A stretch of 64,000 nt of DNA from NCBI GenBank assembly GCA_023382535.1, contig JAHDWA010000003.1, positions 348,947 through 412,946 on the forward strand. The letters are read 5' to 3'. A model generated the notes under the pieces. It had not been told where the DNA came from and did no database searches. It was given only the letters and a program-made list of their open reading frames with translations. This document shows positions 1-7,629 of this stretch, one piece after another (the first letter of the stretch is position 1; every line of letters begins with the position of its first letter). The stretch is from Anaerolineae bacterium. Its GTDB lineage: Bacteria > Chloroflexota > Anaerolineae > 4572-78 > J111. The position numbers and the translations under genes are program-made.

Positions 1-2
1 GT

Positions 3-119
3 TTACGCCCTGCTGCAGCCCAAGCTGCCGCATTAGCCGAATCAGCCAACGAGCCACTTACGCCTTCATCCGGGCAAAGAATTACGATTTTGGATTTATA
101 CCGCAAGGGTATCCTTTAG
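3..119 (+). CDS. possible 3' end of a gene cut by the window edge
   Basis: An open frame enters from the left edge and ends at a TAG at 117-119. It gives 38 codons, Ala-rich at first and ending GQRITILDLYRKGIL. I recognise no family. It is listed because the composition looks protein-like and an inverted repeat follows directly. The other two frames also stay open for a short distance, so this may be chance. Confidence 0.25.
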   Translation, partial: LRPAAAQAAALAESANEPLTPSSGQRITILDLYRKGIL

Positions 120-120
120 G

Positions 121-180
121 ACGATTAGGAACAAGATTTAGCCTTCCTAATCGTAAATCGTCAATCTGAAATCGTAAATT
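121..180. repeat. inverted repeat plus short AATCGTAAATC tandem repeats
   Basis: ACGATTAGGAA (121-131) is matched by TTCCTAATCGT (144-154), a perfect 11-bp inverted repeat with a 12-nt loop. It runs into degenerate tandem units of the AATCGTAAATC type up to about 180. No T-run follows, so it is not a classic terminator. It belongs to the short degenerate repeats found in many gaps of this window. Confidence 0.6.
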
Positions 181-289
181 GGTTAGACCCTTACACAACT
201 CTTACATTTTTCTTATTCACTTTTTACAAAAAAGGGCTAGAGTTAGAAAATCAGCAGAAGTTATATTCGAGCAAGAAGGAGAAAGTGCA

Positions 290-1705
290 ATGCTGCTAAA
301 ATATTTTTACGATGACAAAATAGCCCATGCTTCTTACATGGTGGGCTGCCAGGCAACGGGGGAAGCCCTGGTCGTTGACCCAGCCCGCGATATCGAACCG
401 TACCTGCAAGCAGCCGAAGAAAACGGGATGAAAATCGTGGCCGCCACCGAAACCCACATTCATGCCGACTTCCTTTCCGGCAGCCGGGAACTGGCCGAGC
501 GTACCGGGGCCAGGTTGTACCTCTCGGATGAGGGCGACGAGAACTGGAAGTACGAGTTTGCGCCACAGTACAACCACCAACTGGTCAAAGACGGCGATAT
601 CTTCAAGGTCGGCAACATTAAAATTGAAGTCATGCACACCCCCGGCCACACCCCGGAGCACATCTCCTTCCTCGTCACCGACACCGCCGGGGCCAACCAA
701 CCCATCGGCATCTTCAGCGGCGACTTTGTCTTTGTCGGCGATGTAGGCCGGCCGGACTTGCTGGAAGAAGCCGCCGGCATCAAAGGTACCGCCGAGCCGG
801 GCGCGCGCCGCATGTTCCATTCGCTCAAACGCTTCAAGGCCCTGCCGGATCACCTCCAGGTCTGGCCGGCGCACGGAGCGGGCAGCGCCTGCGGCAAAGC
901 CCTGGGCGCGATTCCTTCCAGCACCGTCGGCTATGAAAAGCTGTTCAACTGGGCTATGGCCTACGAGGATGAGGATCAGTTTGTGAAAGCGCTGCTCTCC
1001 GGCCAGCCGGAAGCCCCCTCTTACTTTGCGATGATGAAAAAGCTGAACAAGGTGGAGCGGAATGTCTTGAAAGGACTGCCCCAACCGGCCAAACTGAACG
1101 TTGACCAGTTGGCGCAAGTTCTGGATCAGGGGGCCGTAGTTGTGGATACCCGCTCCTCCGATGAATTTGCCGCCGCTCACATTCCCGGCACCATCAATAT
1201 CCCCCTGGATAAATCCTTTACCAACTGGGCCGGCTGGCTGTTGGGCTATGACCAAACCTTTTATCTGATTGGCAGCGAGGCGATCATGCGGCAGGCGGTA
1301 CGCGACCTGATTTATGTTGGCCTGGACAATATCGGCGGCTACTTTGAGCCTGCCGTGCTCTCGGCCTGGCCCGGCAAACTCCAGAGTTATCAGACGACCA
1401 CCCCGACCGAGATTGCCGACCAGGTCCTCAAGGGTGAAGTTACCGTGCTGGACATTCGTGCCTTGAGCGAATGGAACGAGGGGCGCCTGCCCGGAGCAAA
1501 GCACATTATGCTGGGTTATCTGCCCAAACGCACCGCCGAAATCCCAACCGACAAACCGGTGGTCGTCCACTGCCGCACCCAGAATCGTTCGGCCATTGGC
1601 GTCAGCGTTTTGCAGGCTAAAGGCTTTCCCAACGTCATCAAAATGCACGCCGGTTATCAAGGCTGGGCCGCCGCTAACCTGCCGATTGAACGTAACGGCA
1701 GGTAA
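290..1705 (+). CDS. MBL-fold hydrolase with two rhodanese domains (persulfide dioxygenase/sulfurtransferase-like)
   Basis: The likely role is oxidation or transfer of sulfane sulfur in the cytoplasm, as in the CstB/ETHE1-rhodanese group. Residues 1 to about 240 are a metallo-beta-lactamase fold with THIHADFLSG, HTPGHTPEH and FSGDFVFVGDVGRPDLL, which contain the usual iron-ligand positions. A first rhodanese-like domain (about 265-360) has no cysteine in the active loop. A second (about 370-465) keeps VVHCRTQNRS with the catalytic Cys. This MBL/pseudo-rhodanese/rhodanese order resembles CstB. The start at 290 is chosen for the AAGGAGAA site 7 nt upstream; the frame stays open to 179 but that part looks non-coding. 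The gene is monocistronic, with a terminator at 1742. Substrate is inferred, not shown. Confidence 0.88.
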   Translation: MLLKYFYDDKIAHASYMVGCQATGEALVVDPARDIEPYLQAAEENGMKIVAATETHIHADFLSGSRELAERTGARLYLSDEGDENWKYEFAPQYNHQLVKDGDIFKVGNIKIEVMHTPGHTPEHISFLVTDTAGANQPIGIFSGDFVFVGDVGRPDLLEEAAGIKGTAEPGARRMFHSLKRFKALPDHLQVWPAHGAGSACGKALGAIPSSTVGYEKLFNWAMAYEDEDQFVKALLSGQPEAPSYFAMMKKLNKVERNVLKGLPQPAKLNVDQLAQVLDQGAVVVDTRSSDEFAAAHIPGTINIPLDKSFTNWAGWLLGYDQTFYLIGSEAIMRQAVRDLIYVGLDNIGGYFEPAVLSAWPGKLQSYQTTTPTEIADQVLKGEVTVLDIRALSEWNEGRLPGAKHIMLGYLPKRTAEIPTDKPVVVHCRTQNRSAIGVSVLQAKGFPNVIKMHAGYQGWAAANLPIERNGR

Positions 1706-1741
1706 TGAGCCGCAGTTTCGCCCGTCACATCAATATCACTC

Positions 1742-1775
1742 AGCTCCCGTTTCTTTTAGAAATTGGGAGCTTTTT
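1742..1775 (+). terminator. rho-independent terminator after the MBL-rhodanese gene
   Basis: AGCTCCC pairs with GGGAGCT across an A/T-rich loop, with additional TTTC/GAAA pairing inside, and is followed by TTTTT. It lies 37 nt past the stop codon. Confidence 0.75.
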
Positions 1776-1894
1776 AGTTCAAAATGGAGTAGAGTAAAGG
1801 GTCTTAAATCGGCCGGGCATTTGACTGAAACTCAAAAGCCCTTCATAATAAGCCGGAAGTAAAAAGCCCTTCTTCACTTCTTCACCGCAAAACA

Positions 1895-2323
1895 TCAATC
1901 GCTTATCATAACTTGCCGGAAGGACTTGGGAATTCGAGCGATTTTTCGCTCGGCGTAATTAAAGGAAACAAGACCGGTTTCGGCCAGGGCCAGGATTTTA
2001 TCTCCCCTGGTTATCCGGTGGAAAATCCGAAAGCTGCGCTGCGTCATTTCGCCGATGTGGCTGTCAATGTCCAATCTGTCCAGCATAAAACCTTCTTCCA
2101 AAAAGTTGACCACCAGATCGGCCATAATGATCCCGGTTTGACCGTCGCCCAGGTTCATTTCGCTCAACCCCAGGCTGTGTAACAGGTTGATGCGAGCCTC
2201 ATGCAGCAGTCCCACCAGAGCATCGTTGCCCAGGTGGCCTCCGTAATTAATATCTCGGACCTGGAGCGTCACTTCATAATGAAATTCGTACTTTGGTTGG
2301 GGTTGAAGTTTGACTCTTGGCAC
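1895..2323 (-). CDS. acyl-CoA thioesterase, hotdog fold (4-hydroxybenzoyl-CoA thioesterase type)
   Basis: A single hotdog domain of 142 aa, the usual size for the family, likely hydrolysing acyl- or aryl-CoA esters in the cytoplasm. Visible signatures are the early VRDINYGGHLGNDALVGLLHEARINLL, which matches the catalytic loop and helix pattern of the FcbC/YbgC group (Asp and Asn-Asp in the active region), and the later ILALAETGLVSFNY strand. The start is a GTG at 2323 with AGGAGA 5 nt upstream. It is divergent from mgsA at 2476. Substrate cannot be read from the sequence. Confidence 0.85.
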   Translation of the reverse strand: MPRVKLQPQPKYEFHYEVTLQVRDINYGGHLGNDALVGLLHEARINLLHSLGLSEMNLGDGQTGIIMADLVVNFLEEGFMLDRLDIDSHIGEMTQRSFRIFHRITRGDKILALAETGLVSFNYAERKIARIPKSFRQVMISD

Positions 2324-2338
2324 TTGGGTCTCCTGGAA

Positions 2339-2412
2339 AATAGGAATCAGTAGTCAGATAGGTTCTGCAACCTGCTACTCTGCTACCTTTTGGCGGTTAG
2401 TAATAGGACATA
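2339..2412. repeat. short degenerate repeats between thioesterase and mgsA
   Basis: The gap holds AGTAGTCAG-type and CTGCTAC/CTGCTAC-type short units (for example CCTGCTACTCTGCTACC). They resemble the other 7-8 nt degenerate repeats of this window. I see no confident promoter in it. Confidence 0.4.
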
Positions 2413-2475
2413 GAAGAACTCAGTTTAAGCCGGGCTTGAGAAAAGGGCAAGCTTTGGAGGAAAGATAGGAACATT

Positions 2476-2946
2476 ATGGCCTACAAAATCTTAACGATTG
2501 AACCAAAAAAGAAGATCGCTCTCATTGCTCACGATAACAAAAAGGACGATATATTGGAATGGGCCAGGTATAACCAGCCGGTGTTGGCCCAGCATGAACT
2601 CTATGCCACCGGCACCACCGGCCGGCTGCTGGAGACAGAGCTGAACCTCACGATAAACAAGCTGCAAAGCGGCCCGCTGGGCGGCGACCAGCAGATTGGG
2701 GCCAGAATCGTTGACGGCGCGATTGATTTTATCATCTTTTTCTGGGACGCGCTCGAATCCCAGCCGCACGACCCCGACGTGAAGGCTCTGCTGCGCCTGG
2801 CCGTCGTCTGGAATATTCCCACGGCCTGCAATCGCGCTACCGCCGATTTTATGATCTCTTCACCCCTCATGGGGATTGCTTATGAGCGGCTGCTGCCGGA
2901 TTACACCGAATATCGCAAACTGCGCCGGGGTCGAGAGGACATCTGA
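2476..2946 (+). CDS. mgsA: methylglyoxal synthase
   Basis: Converts dihydroxyacetone phosphate to methylglyoxal and phosphate, a bypass of lower glycolysis that relieves phosphate starvation. The 156-aa protein shows the MGS-like fold signatures: IALIAHDNKK at the N-terminus, the phosphate loop ATGTTGRLL, SGPLGGDQQIGA, the DAIDF-like segment IVDGAIDFIIFFWDALESQPHDPDVKALLR, and NIPTACNRATADFMISS. The catalytic Asp of GGDQQIGA and the His of QPHDPD are present. A GGAGG site precedes the ATG. The stop overlaps the start of the next gene (TGATG), so the two are translationally coupled. Confidence 0.95.
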   Translation: MAYKILTIEPKKKIALIAHDNKKDDILEWARYNQPVLAQHELYATGTTGRLLETELNLTINKLQSGPLGGDQQIGARIVDGAIDFIIFFWDALESQPHDPDVKALLRLAVVWNIPTACNRATADFMISSPLMGIAYERLLPDYTEYRKLRRGREDI

Positions 2947-3440
2947 TGACGCTTGCCGTCAGGCCGGCCCAACTGGCCGATATCCCGGCTATTACCGTGA
3001 TTTATAACGAGGCCATTTTAACCACCGTCGCCACCTTCGACACCGAGCCAAAAAGTGAGGCCGATCGTGCCGCCTGGTTGGCCGCTCACGACTCCCGGCA
3101 TCCTGTGTTGGTGGCGGAAGTGGACGGACAGGTGGTCGGCTGGGCCTCGTTGAGCAAGTGGTCCGACCGCCTGGCCTACGCCGACACGGCCGAGATTTCG
3201 CTCTACGTCCGGAGCAGCCAGCGCGGCCAGGGCATTGGCAAGCGCCTGGTTGAAGCCCTGGTAGCTGAGGGTGAAAAAGCGGGCCTGCATACGCTGATCG
3301 CCCGGATTGCGGCGGGAAATGAGGTCAGTGTCCGTTTGCACCAAGCGGCCGGCTTTGCTCCCATTGGCGTGATGCGCGAAGTGGGGCGCAAATTCGGCCG
3401 GCTTTTGGATATTCATTTGATGCAGAAGATTTATGGATGA
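2946..3440 (+). CDS. GNAT family N-acetyltransferase (phosphinothricin/amino-acid acetyltransferase type)
   Basis: A 164-aa acetyl-CoA-dependent acetyltransferase of the Pat/YncA (MnaT) type. It begins VRPAQLADIPAITVIYNEAI, typical of this subgroup, carries the acetyl-CoA loop SSQRGQGIGKRLVEAL (about residues 92-107), and ends with the family pattern of GF.PIGVMREVGRKFGRLLDIHLMQK. Members acetylate phosphinothricin, methionine sulfoximine or related amino acids; the substrate here is not known. The ATG overlaps the mgsA stop by one base. Confidence 0.88.
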   Translation: MTLAVRPAQLADIPAITVIYNEAILTTVATFDTEPKSEADRAAWLAAHDSRHPVLVAEVDGQVVGWASLSKWSDRLAYADTAEISLYVRSSQRGQGIGKRLVEALVAEGEKAGLHTLIARIAAGNEVSVRLHQAAGFAPIGVMREVGRKFGRLLDIHLMQKIYG

Positions 3441-3453
3441 AGCGTGGGGCGGA

Positions 3454-3512
3454 GTACGTAGTGCGTGGTGCGTGGTGCGTTCTCTAGGAGATGCTACGCA
3501 CTACGCACCACG
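3454..3512. repeat. inverted array of GTGCGTG/GTGCGTA heptamers
   Basis: The left arm (3454-3479) is built of GTGCGTG/GTGCGTA units and the right arm (3494-3512) of their complement (CTACGCACTACGCACCACG). Together they can form a long hairpin. The repeat lies just downstream of the acetyltransferase and immediately upstream of the DUF3052 gene. Confidence 0.75.
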
Positions 3513-3529
3513 TTCCGAAAAAGAGAAAG

Positions 3530-3934
3530 ATGGCCGGTTATTCTAAAACTCCACTGGTAAAAAAATTGGGAATTAAGCCTGGCTTCCGCGTTATGATCCT
3601 GAACCCGCCGGAGAATTACACCCAAACTCTGGCAGAATTGCCTGAGGACATAATTGTTGCCGATACCCTGGCCGGCCCGCTCGACTTCATCCACTTCTTT
3701 ACCACCCGCCGCGAGACCCTGGCCGCCGAATTTCCGCAGCTCAAGCAGGCGCTCGCTCCGAGCGGCATGCTCTGGATTTCCTGGCCCAAGCGCTCAGCCA
3801 GGGTAGAGACTAACCTGACCGAAGACATCATCCGGGCGATTGGCCTGGAAAGTGGGCTGGTGGATGTCAAAGTGGCAGCGCTGGACGAGGTCTGGTCGGG
3901 CTTGAAGTTTGTTTACAGGCTGAAAGATAGATAA
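3530..3934 (+). CDS. DUF3052 family protein
   Basis: A 134-aa protein. Diagnostic family features are MAGYSKTPLVKKLGIKPG at the start, a middle ADTLAGPLDFIHFFTT, LWISWPKRSARVETNLTEDIIR and a closing GLVDVKVAALDEVWSGLKFVYRL. The family has a methyltransferase-like fold but lacks an assigned activity. The start at 3530 fits the family N-terminus; the frame extends upstream to 3491 only through repeat DNA. The Shine-Dalgarno is weak (AAGAGAAAG). Confidence 0.85.
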   Translation: MAGYSKTPLVKKLGIKPGFRVMILNPPENYTQTLAELPEDIIVADTLAGPLDFIHFFTTRRETLAAEFPQLKQALAPSGMLWISWPKRSARVETNLTEDIIRAIGLESGLVDVKVAALDEVWSGLKFVYRLKDR

Positions 3935-3940
3935 TTGATA

Positions 3941-4009
3941 GGGAGTAGGAAGTACGAAGTAAGGAGTAGGCTTTTTCCCCTACTTCCTACTCCATACTCC
4001 TTACTCCCC
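3941..4009. repeat. inverted array of GGAGTAG-type units
   Basis: GGGAGTAGGAAGTACGAAGT... (3941-3970) faces its complement CCCCTACTTCCTACTCC... (3977-4009) around a CTTTTT loop. The two arms can form a hairpin of about 30 bp with several mismatches. It fills the gap between the DUF3052 gene and the amidase gene. Confidence 0.75.
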
Positions 4010-4030
4010 TTCCCTTAATCGAGGAAAACT

Positions 4031-4990
4031 ATGACAATCCATCATTTAGAACCGCAAACCTACTATTACACCTTCGGCCCGCACGAACCCGCCCTGCGTC
4101 TCAGCAGCGGCGATACGCTGGTGGCCGAAACCCGTGACGCTTACGGTTATGATGCCCAGCGCAGCCCGCTGACGGAAACGATGAAGCAGCGCGCGCCGGG
4201 TACGGCTCTGCGGGAGTCGAATCCCCTGGTCGGCCCGATTTACGTGGAAGAGGCCCGGGCCGGCGACTTGCTGGCGGTGCATATTCGCCGCATCCGCTTG
4301 ACCCGCGATTTTGCCCTCAGCCGGCAAAACTCCTATTTTGGCTGCCTCACCGGCGAAGCGCCGGGCCGCCGCCTGCTTTACAACCCGCCCGTGCCGCTGG
4401 TCTGGTATGAATGGCAGCTTGACCGTGACCGCCATGTCGGTATCCTGGACATGCCCAACAGCCGTCTGCAGCGGGTCGAAGTACCGCTCCAGCCCTTTAT
4501 CGGCTCGATTGGCGTTGCCCCGCGCTTTGGCCGGGTCGAAATGACCCTGACCCCCGGCGAGTACGGCGGCAATATGGACTGTCCCGATACGGCCGAAGGC
4601 ACAACCCTCTATCTGCCCGTCTGGGTAGACGGAGCCTACCTGCTCTTTGGCGATGTCCATGCCCGGCAGGGCGATGGCGAACTCAACGGCGTCGCTTTGG
4701 AGGTAACGGCGGAAGTTACCCTGGACATCGAGGTCCGCAAAGGAGTCGAGGCGGAGTGGCCCCGCCTGGAAGACTCTACCCATATTATGGTCGCCGGCAG
4801 CACTCGCCCCCTGGACGACTGCGTTCGCATGGCTCAAATGGAGCTGCTGCGCTGGCTGGTGGACGAATACGGTTTTCAGCGCGAGGAAGCCTGGCAGCTC
4901 AATTCCCAGGTCGGCACGATGCGGATTGGCAACTTTGTTGATCCCTGTTACACGGTTGTCGCCAAGTTCCCGAAAGCGTATCTGCCTTGA
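4031..4990 (+). CDS. acetamidase/formamidase family protein
   Basis: Hydrolyses short amides to the acid and ammonia in the cytoplasm (FmdA/AmdA family). The 319-aa protein has family patterns throughout: NPLVGPIYVEEARAGDLLAVHI, FIGSIGVAP, GGNMDCPDTAEGTTLYLPVWVDGAYLLFGDVHARQGDGE with the metal/active-site His and Asp, and the closing NSQVGTMRIGNFVDP. The last part replaces the more usual CDLRISQ variants, so this is a divergent subgroup. The GAGG site sits 8 nt before the ATG. It stands alone apart from the nuclease-like gene downstream. Confidence 0.88.
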   Translation: MTIHHLEPQTYYYTFGPHEPALRLSSGDTLVAETRDAYGYDAQRSPLTETMKQRAPGTALRESNPLVGPIYVEEARAGDLLAVHIRRIRLTRDFALSRQNSYFGCLTGEAPGRRLLYNPPVPLVWYEWQLDRDRHVGILDMPNSRLQRVEVPLQPFIGSIGVAPRFGRVEMTLTPGEYGGNMDCPDTAEGTTLYLPVWVDGAYLLFGDVHARQGDGELNGVALEVTAEVTLDIEVRKGVEAEWPRLEDSTHIMVAGSTRPLDDCVRMAQMELLRWLVDEYGFQREEAWQLNSQVGTMRIGNFVDPCYTVVAKFPKAYLP

Positions 4991-4995
4991 TTTGC

Positions 4996-5019
4996 AGGGG
5001 CGGCCGGCCGTCCGCCCCT
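4996..5019. repeat. GC-rich hairpin AGGGGCGG/CCGCCCCT
   Basis: AGGGGCGG (4996-5003) pairs perfectly with CCGCCCCT (5012-5019) over an 8-nt GC loop, directly after the amidase stop. It has no T-run. It has the look of a dispersed palindromic repeat that may also act as an mRNA 3' end. Confidence 0.55.
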
Positions 5020-5061
5020 ACCTGTTCCAGGGGACAAATATGGATTTGGTTTACAAACATC

Positions 5062-5823
5062 ATGGCTGCGCTTCGTGTCTTAACCTATAACCTGTATTTC
5101 GGTGGAGCCGACCGGCTGGAAGAGATTCACGCCGTGCTGGCCCATGTCGGAGCGGATGTGGTCGGCCTGACCGAAGCCGACGACCCGGCGGTCGTGGCGG
5201 CCCTGGCCGAGCGGCTGGGCTTTTACCATATCTGGGCCGAGGGCAGTGGTGACCGGCACATCGCTACTCTGTCCCGCTTCCCCATCCTGGAGTGGCAGAT
5301 TTATCGCCGGCCGCCGCTCACCCAGGCGGTCCTTGAGACGAAACTGGCCCTGCCGGCAGAGGCGATTTCAGTTTACAATGCCCATCTCCTGCCGACCCTG
5401 TTACTGCCCTTTGAAATCCGGCGCTGGCAGGCGCTCGGCAAACTGCTGCAAATTATTCAGACTCGCCAGCCGGGGCCGCACCTGATTTTGGGTGATTTGA
5501 ACGCCATCGCCCCCGGCGACCGGGTCTTACAGCACCGCAACCCGGCCCGGATGCGGCGGCTGATGGCTCTGCAACTGAACATCATTTTCCGGCTGGCCCT
5601 GCCGCGGCTGCTCATGGCCGGTTACACCGACTGTTTCCGCCACTTGCATCCTACTGAGGATGGTTTCACCTGGATGCCCGGCAACCTCACGACCCGCTAT
5701 GATTACATTCTGGCCGACCGCTCAATGGCGACTCGTTTGCAAGCCAGCCGGGTGATTGACGATATTCATACGGTCTGTACCGCCTCCGACCACTTGCCCC
5801 TCTTGGCGGAGTTTGAAGGATAA
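5062..5823 (+). CDS. endonuclease/exonuclease/phosphatase (EEP) superfamily protein
   Basis: A 253-aa metal-dependent phosphodiesterase fold. In order it has RVLTYNLYFGG (Asn of the catalytic centre), ADVVGLTEAD (metal Glu), HNAHLL-type NAHLLP, LILGDLNA (catalytic Asp-x-Asn), RYDYILADRS and a final ASDHLPLLAEF (Asp-His). All core residues are retained. The start at 5062 is chosen because homologous sequence begins there; the frame is open back to 4987 through the GC hairpin. Its stop is followed at once by the 22-codon ORF at 5824. Substrate (DNA, lipid phosphate or other) is not determined by the motifs. Confidence 0.85.
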   Translation: MAALRVLTYNLYFGGADRLEEIHAVLAHVGADVVGLTEADDPAVVAALAERLGFYHIWAEGSGDRHIATLSRFPILEWQIYRRPPLTQAVLETKLALPAEAISVYNAHLLPTLLLPFEIRRWQALGKLLQIIQTRQPGPHLILGDLNAIAPGDRVLQHRNPARMRRLMALQLNIIFRLALPRLLMAGYTDCFRHLHPTEDGFTWMPGNLTTRYDYILADRSMATRLQASRVIDDIHTVCTASDHLPLLAEFEG

Positions 5824-5892
5824 ATGATGAGCCGTTTTGCCAAAAGCGAGGTCCGGGGTAATATCCACACCCTGGTAGACTTGAACGAATGA
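5824..5892 (+). CDS. 22-codon ORF between EEP protein and HprK-like kinase
   Basis: ATG at 5824 follows the EEP stop directly, with GAAGGA just upstream. The TGA at 5890-5892 overlaps the ATG of the kinase at 5889. The peptide starts MMSRFAKSEV and ends RGNIHTLVDLNE. Tight coupling on both sides argues it is translated. It could simply be a coupling leader. Its last 11 residues start with Gly and have Asp at position 8, which is the ring spacing of lasso cores, but 11 residues is shorter than known cores. Function unknown. Confidence 0.4.
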   Translation: MMSRFAKSEVRGNIHTLVDLNE

Positions 5893-6956
5893 TAAACTTC
5901 AAGAATTTAAAGCCTCAAAATTCAAACTCCCTACTCCCCGCTTTGCGTCCCTACTCCTTACTCCCTGACTTCTGGTCTCGCCAGGCCAACACCCAGACCG
6001 AGTCCTTTGAGTTTACGCCTTTCGGCATTCCGGCCAGGATTACGGCCAACCGGCCGGAAGTTTTAAGCGCGGCCCATTTATCGGCGGGACGTTTCAGCCT
6101 GCCTCCAACCCCCACCCCCCCACCCCTCACTCCGATCCAGATTCAACTGGTTGTAACTCGAACTGATACTCCAACCCTCCCCGCCGATCTGCCGGAAGGG
6201 TTGCAGTACGCCGGGGTAGACGACTGGATCAGCCTGTCTGCCGGGCCGTGGGGCCATGCCTTTGCCCACTTACCCACCCGCACCGCCGCGGCCTTTTTAT
6301 CGCCGGCCCTGGCCGCCGAAACTCGCCTGGTCAGCCGCTACATAATTGACCATTACCTGCTCAACTTCATCCTGACCGAGTGGGCCATGCTCCACGCTTC
6401 GTGCGTGCTTGATCCAACCGGGCAGCGCCTGATCCTGATGGTTGCCCCGCACAACACCGGCAAATCCACCACGGCGCTGTACCTGCTGCGGGCAGGTTAC
6501 GTCTTTCTGGCCGACGGCATGGCTCTGCTCCGCCAGCAGGGATCAGGTTTTGTTGCGGGTGGTTATCCCATCGGCGAGGTTAAACTGCGCGATGATGTTC
6601 TGGCCTTATTTCCCGGTTACCCCGGGCAGGCGGTCAAGGTCCGCGAACAGCGCAAAACGGTGGTCAACCTGCGGGCTGCCCACCCGGATGGCCTGGCCGA
6701 AACCCTGTTCAACCCGCAATCTATTCAGCTTTGCCTGGTGGAACGGAGTGGAATCCATCAAACTGAGGTTGCGCCGCTGTCTGTCGCTGAAGCATGGCCC
6801 ACCCTGGCTGCCAACAGTGTCTACTGGGATATTCCGGGACGGCTGGAGCATAACACTGCCACCTTGCAGGCTCTGCTCGAAACGGCCAGCCTGTACCGCC
6901 TGAAAATCGGATCAGACCCGGAGGGGATTCTTTCGGCGCTCAACGGGCTGAGCTAA
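5889..6956 (+). CDS. HprK-like serine kinase-related P-loop protein (copy 1)
   Basis: A 355-aa protein of the HPr-kinase-like P-loop group. The core has LHASCVLD, the Walker A segment VAPHNTGKSTTALYLL (about residues 184-199), FLADGMALLR where the kinase Asp is expected, and GYPIGEVKLRDD. This order (conserved His-Ala-Ser, P-loop, acidic residue) is the same in the copies at 21141 and 36262. Classical HprK phosphorylates HPr; related proteins phosphorylate lasso peptides or have no known substrate. Residues about 12-27 are encoded by a CTACTCC-type repeat. It overlaps the preceding 22-codon ORF and heads the glycan-like gene run. Confidence 0.75.
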   Translation: MINFKNLKPQNSNSLLPALRPYSLLPDFWSRQANTQTESFEFTPFGIPARITANRPEVLSAAHLSAGRFSLPPTPTPPPLTPIQIQLVVTRTDTPTLPADLPEGLQYAGVDDWISLSAGPWGHAFAHLPTRTAAAFLSPALAAETRLVSRYIIDHYLLNFILTEWAMLHASCVLDPTGQRLILMVAPHNTGKSTTALYLLRAGYVFLADGMALLRQQGSGFVAGGYPIGEVKLRDDVLALFPGYPGQAVKVREQRKTVVNLRAAHPDGLAETLFNPQSIQLCLVERSGIHQTEVAPLSVAEAWPTLAANSVYWDIPGRLEHNTATLQALLETASLYRLKIGSDPEGILSALNGLS

Positions 6957-6981
6957 ATTAGGGAGGTTAAGGGGAAGCGGC

Positions 6982-7557
6982 ATGCTGCTGATCGAACACA
7001 GAGTCAACACCCTTGAACAGTTGCGGCGAGTGCCTCCGCAGCGCGGCATTGAAGTGGACGTGCGCGACTACGACGGTGATTTGCGCCTGGCTCACGACCC
7101 GCTGCAAAGCGGGGAGCGGCTGGAAGATTTATTGGCCGCTTACCGGCACACCCTGATCATTTTTAATGTCAAGTGTGATGGCCTGGAGGGGCGGATCTTA
7201 GAGTTGGCCGCCAAATACGGCGTGCGCGATTACTTCTTTCTGGATCTGGCTAACCCAACCCTGGTCAACCTGGCCCGGCGCGGGGTGCGCCAGATTGCGG
7301 TGCGCTACTCCGAATTTGAACCGTTAGAATTTGCCCTGGCCTTTGCCGATAAAGTAAACTGGGTCTGGGTAGACTGCTTCACTCACCTGCCGCTCAACCC
7401 GGCAACCTACCGCCGCCTGGCCGAGCATTTCAAAATCTGCCTGGTTTCGCCGGAGCTGCAAAAGCATCCGCGCCAGATGATCCAATCCTTTCGCCAGCAG
7501 TTGCGGGATATGCCAATTGACGCCGTCTGTACGGACTTTTGCGACGATTGGCTGTAA
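6982..7557 (+). CDS. glycerophosphodiester phosphodiesterase-like protein
   Basis: A 191-aa TIM-barrel-like protein that looks like a short GDPD/PI-PLC relative. It starts LLIEHRVNT (His in the place of the GDPD HRG motif), then GIEVDVRDYDGDLRLAHD (the E-x-D metal pair and the second His), then LIIFNVKC and a closing IDAVCTDFCDDW. It is shorter than typical GDPD enzymes (about 240-300 aa). The starting AGGGGAAGCGG gives a modest ribosome site. Position after the kinase and before a methyltransferase suggests work on a phosphorylated small molecule or glycan, which is inference. Confidence 0.7.
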   Translation: MLLIEHRVNTLEQLRRVPPQRGIEVDVRDYDGDLRLAHDPLQSGERLEDLLAAYRHTLIIFNVKCDGLEGRILELAAKYGVRDYFFLDLANPTLVNLARRGVRQIAVRYSEFEPLEFALAFADKVNWVWVDCFTHLPLNPATYRRLAEHFKICLVSPELQKHPRQMIQSFRQQLRDMPIDAVCTDFCDDWL

Positions 7558-7560
7558 GTA

Positions 7561-7610
7561 GGAGTGCAAAAGCTCTGCTTTTGCCGGTCAAAGCGTAGCT
7601 TTGACACTCC
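7561..7610. repeat. two-hairpin palindromic element, copy A
   Basis: An outer stem GGAGTG (7561-7566) / CACTCC (7605-7610) encloses two perfect hairpins: GCAAAAGC-TCT-GCTTTTGC (7566-7584) and GTCAAAGC-GTA-GCTTTGAC (7587-7605). The whole unit folds as a three-way junction. A second copy with the same plan but compensating base changes lies at 39094. Confidence 0.85.
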
Positions 7611-7629
7611 CATTGTGAAGGTTACATTA

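Noticed and set aside
296..1660. 454-codon antisense ORF opposite the MBL-rhodanese gene
   Set aside because: The sense frame has all family motifs and a ribosome site; the antisense protein has no recognisable motif and mirrors codon bias of a GC-rich gene.
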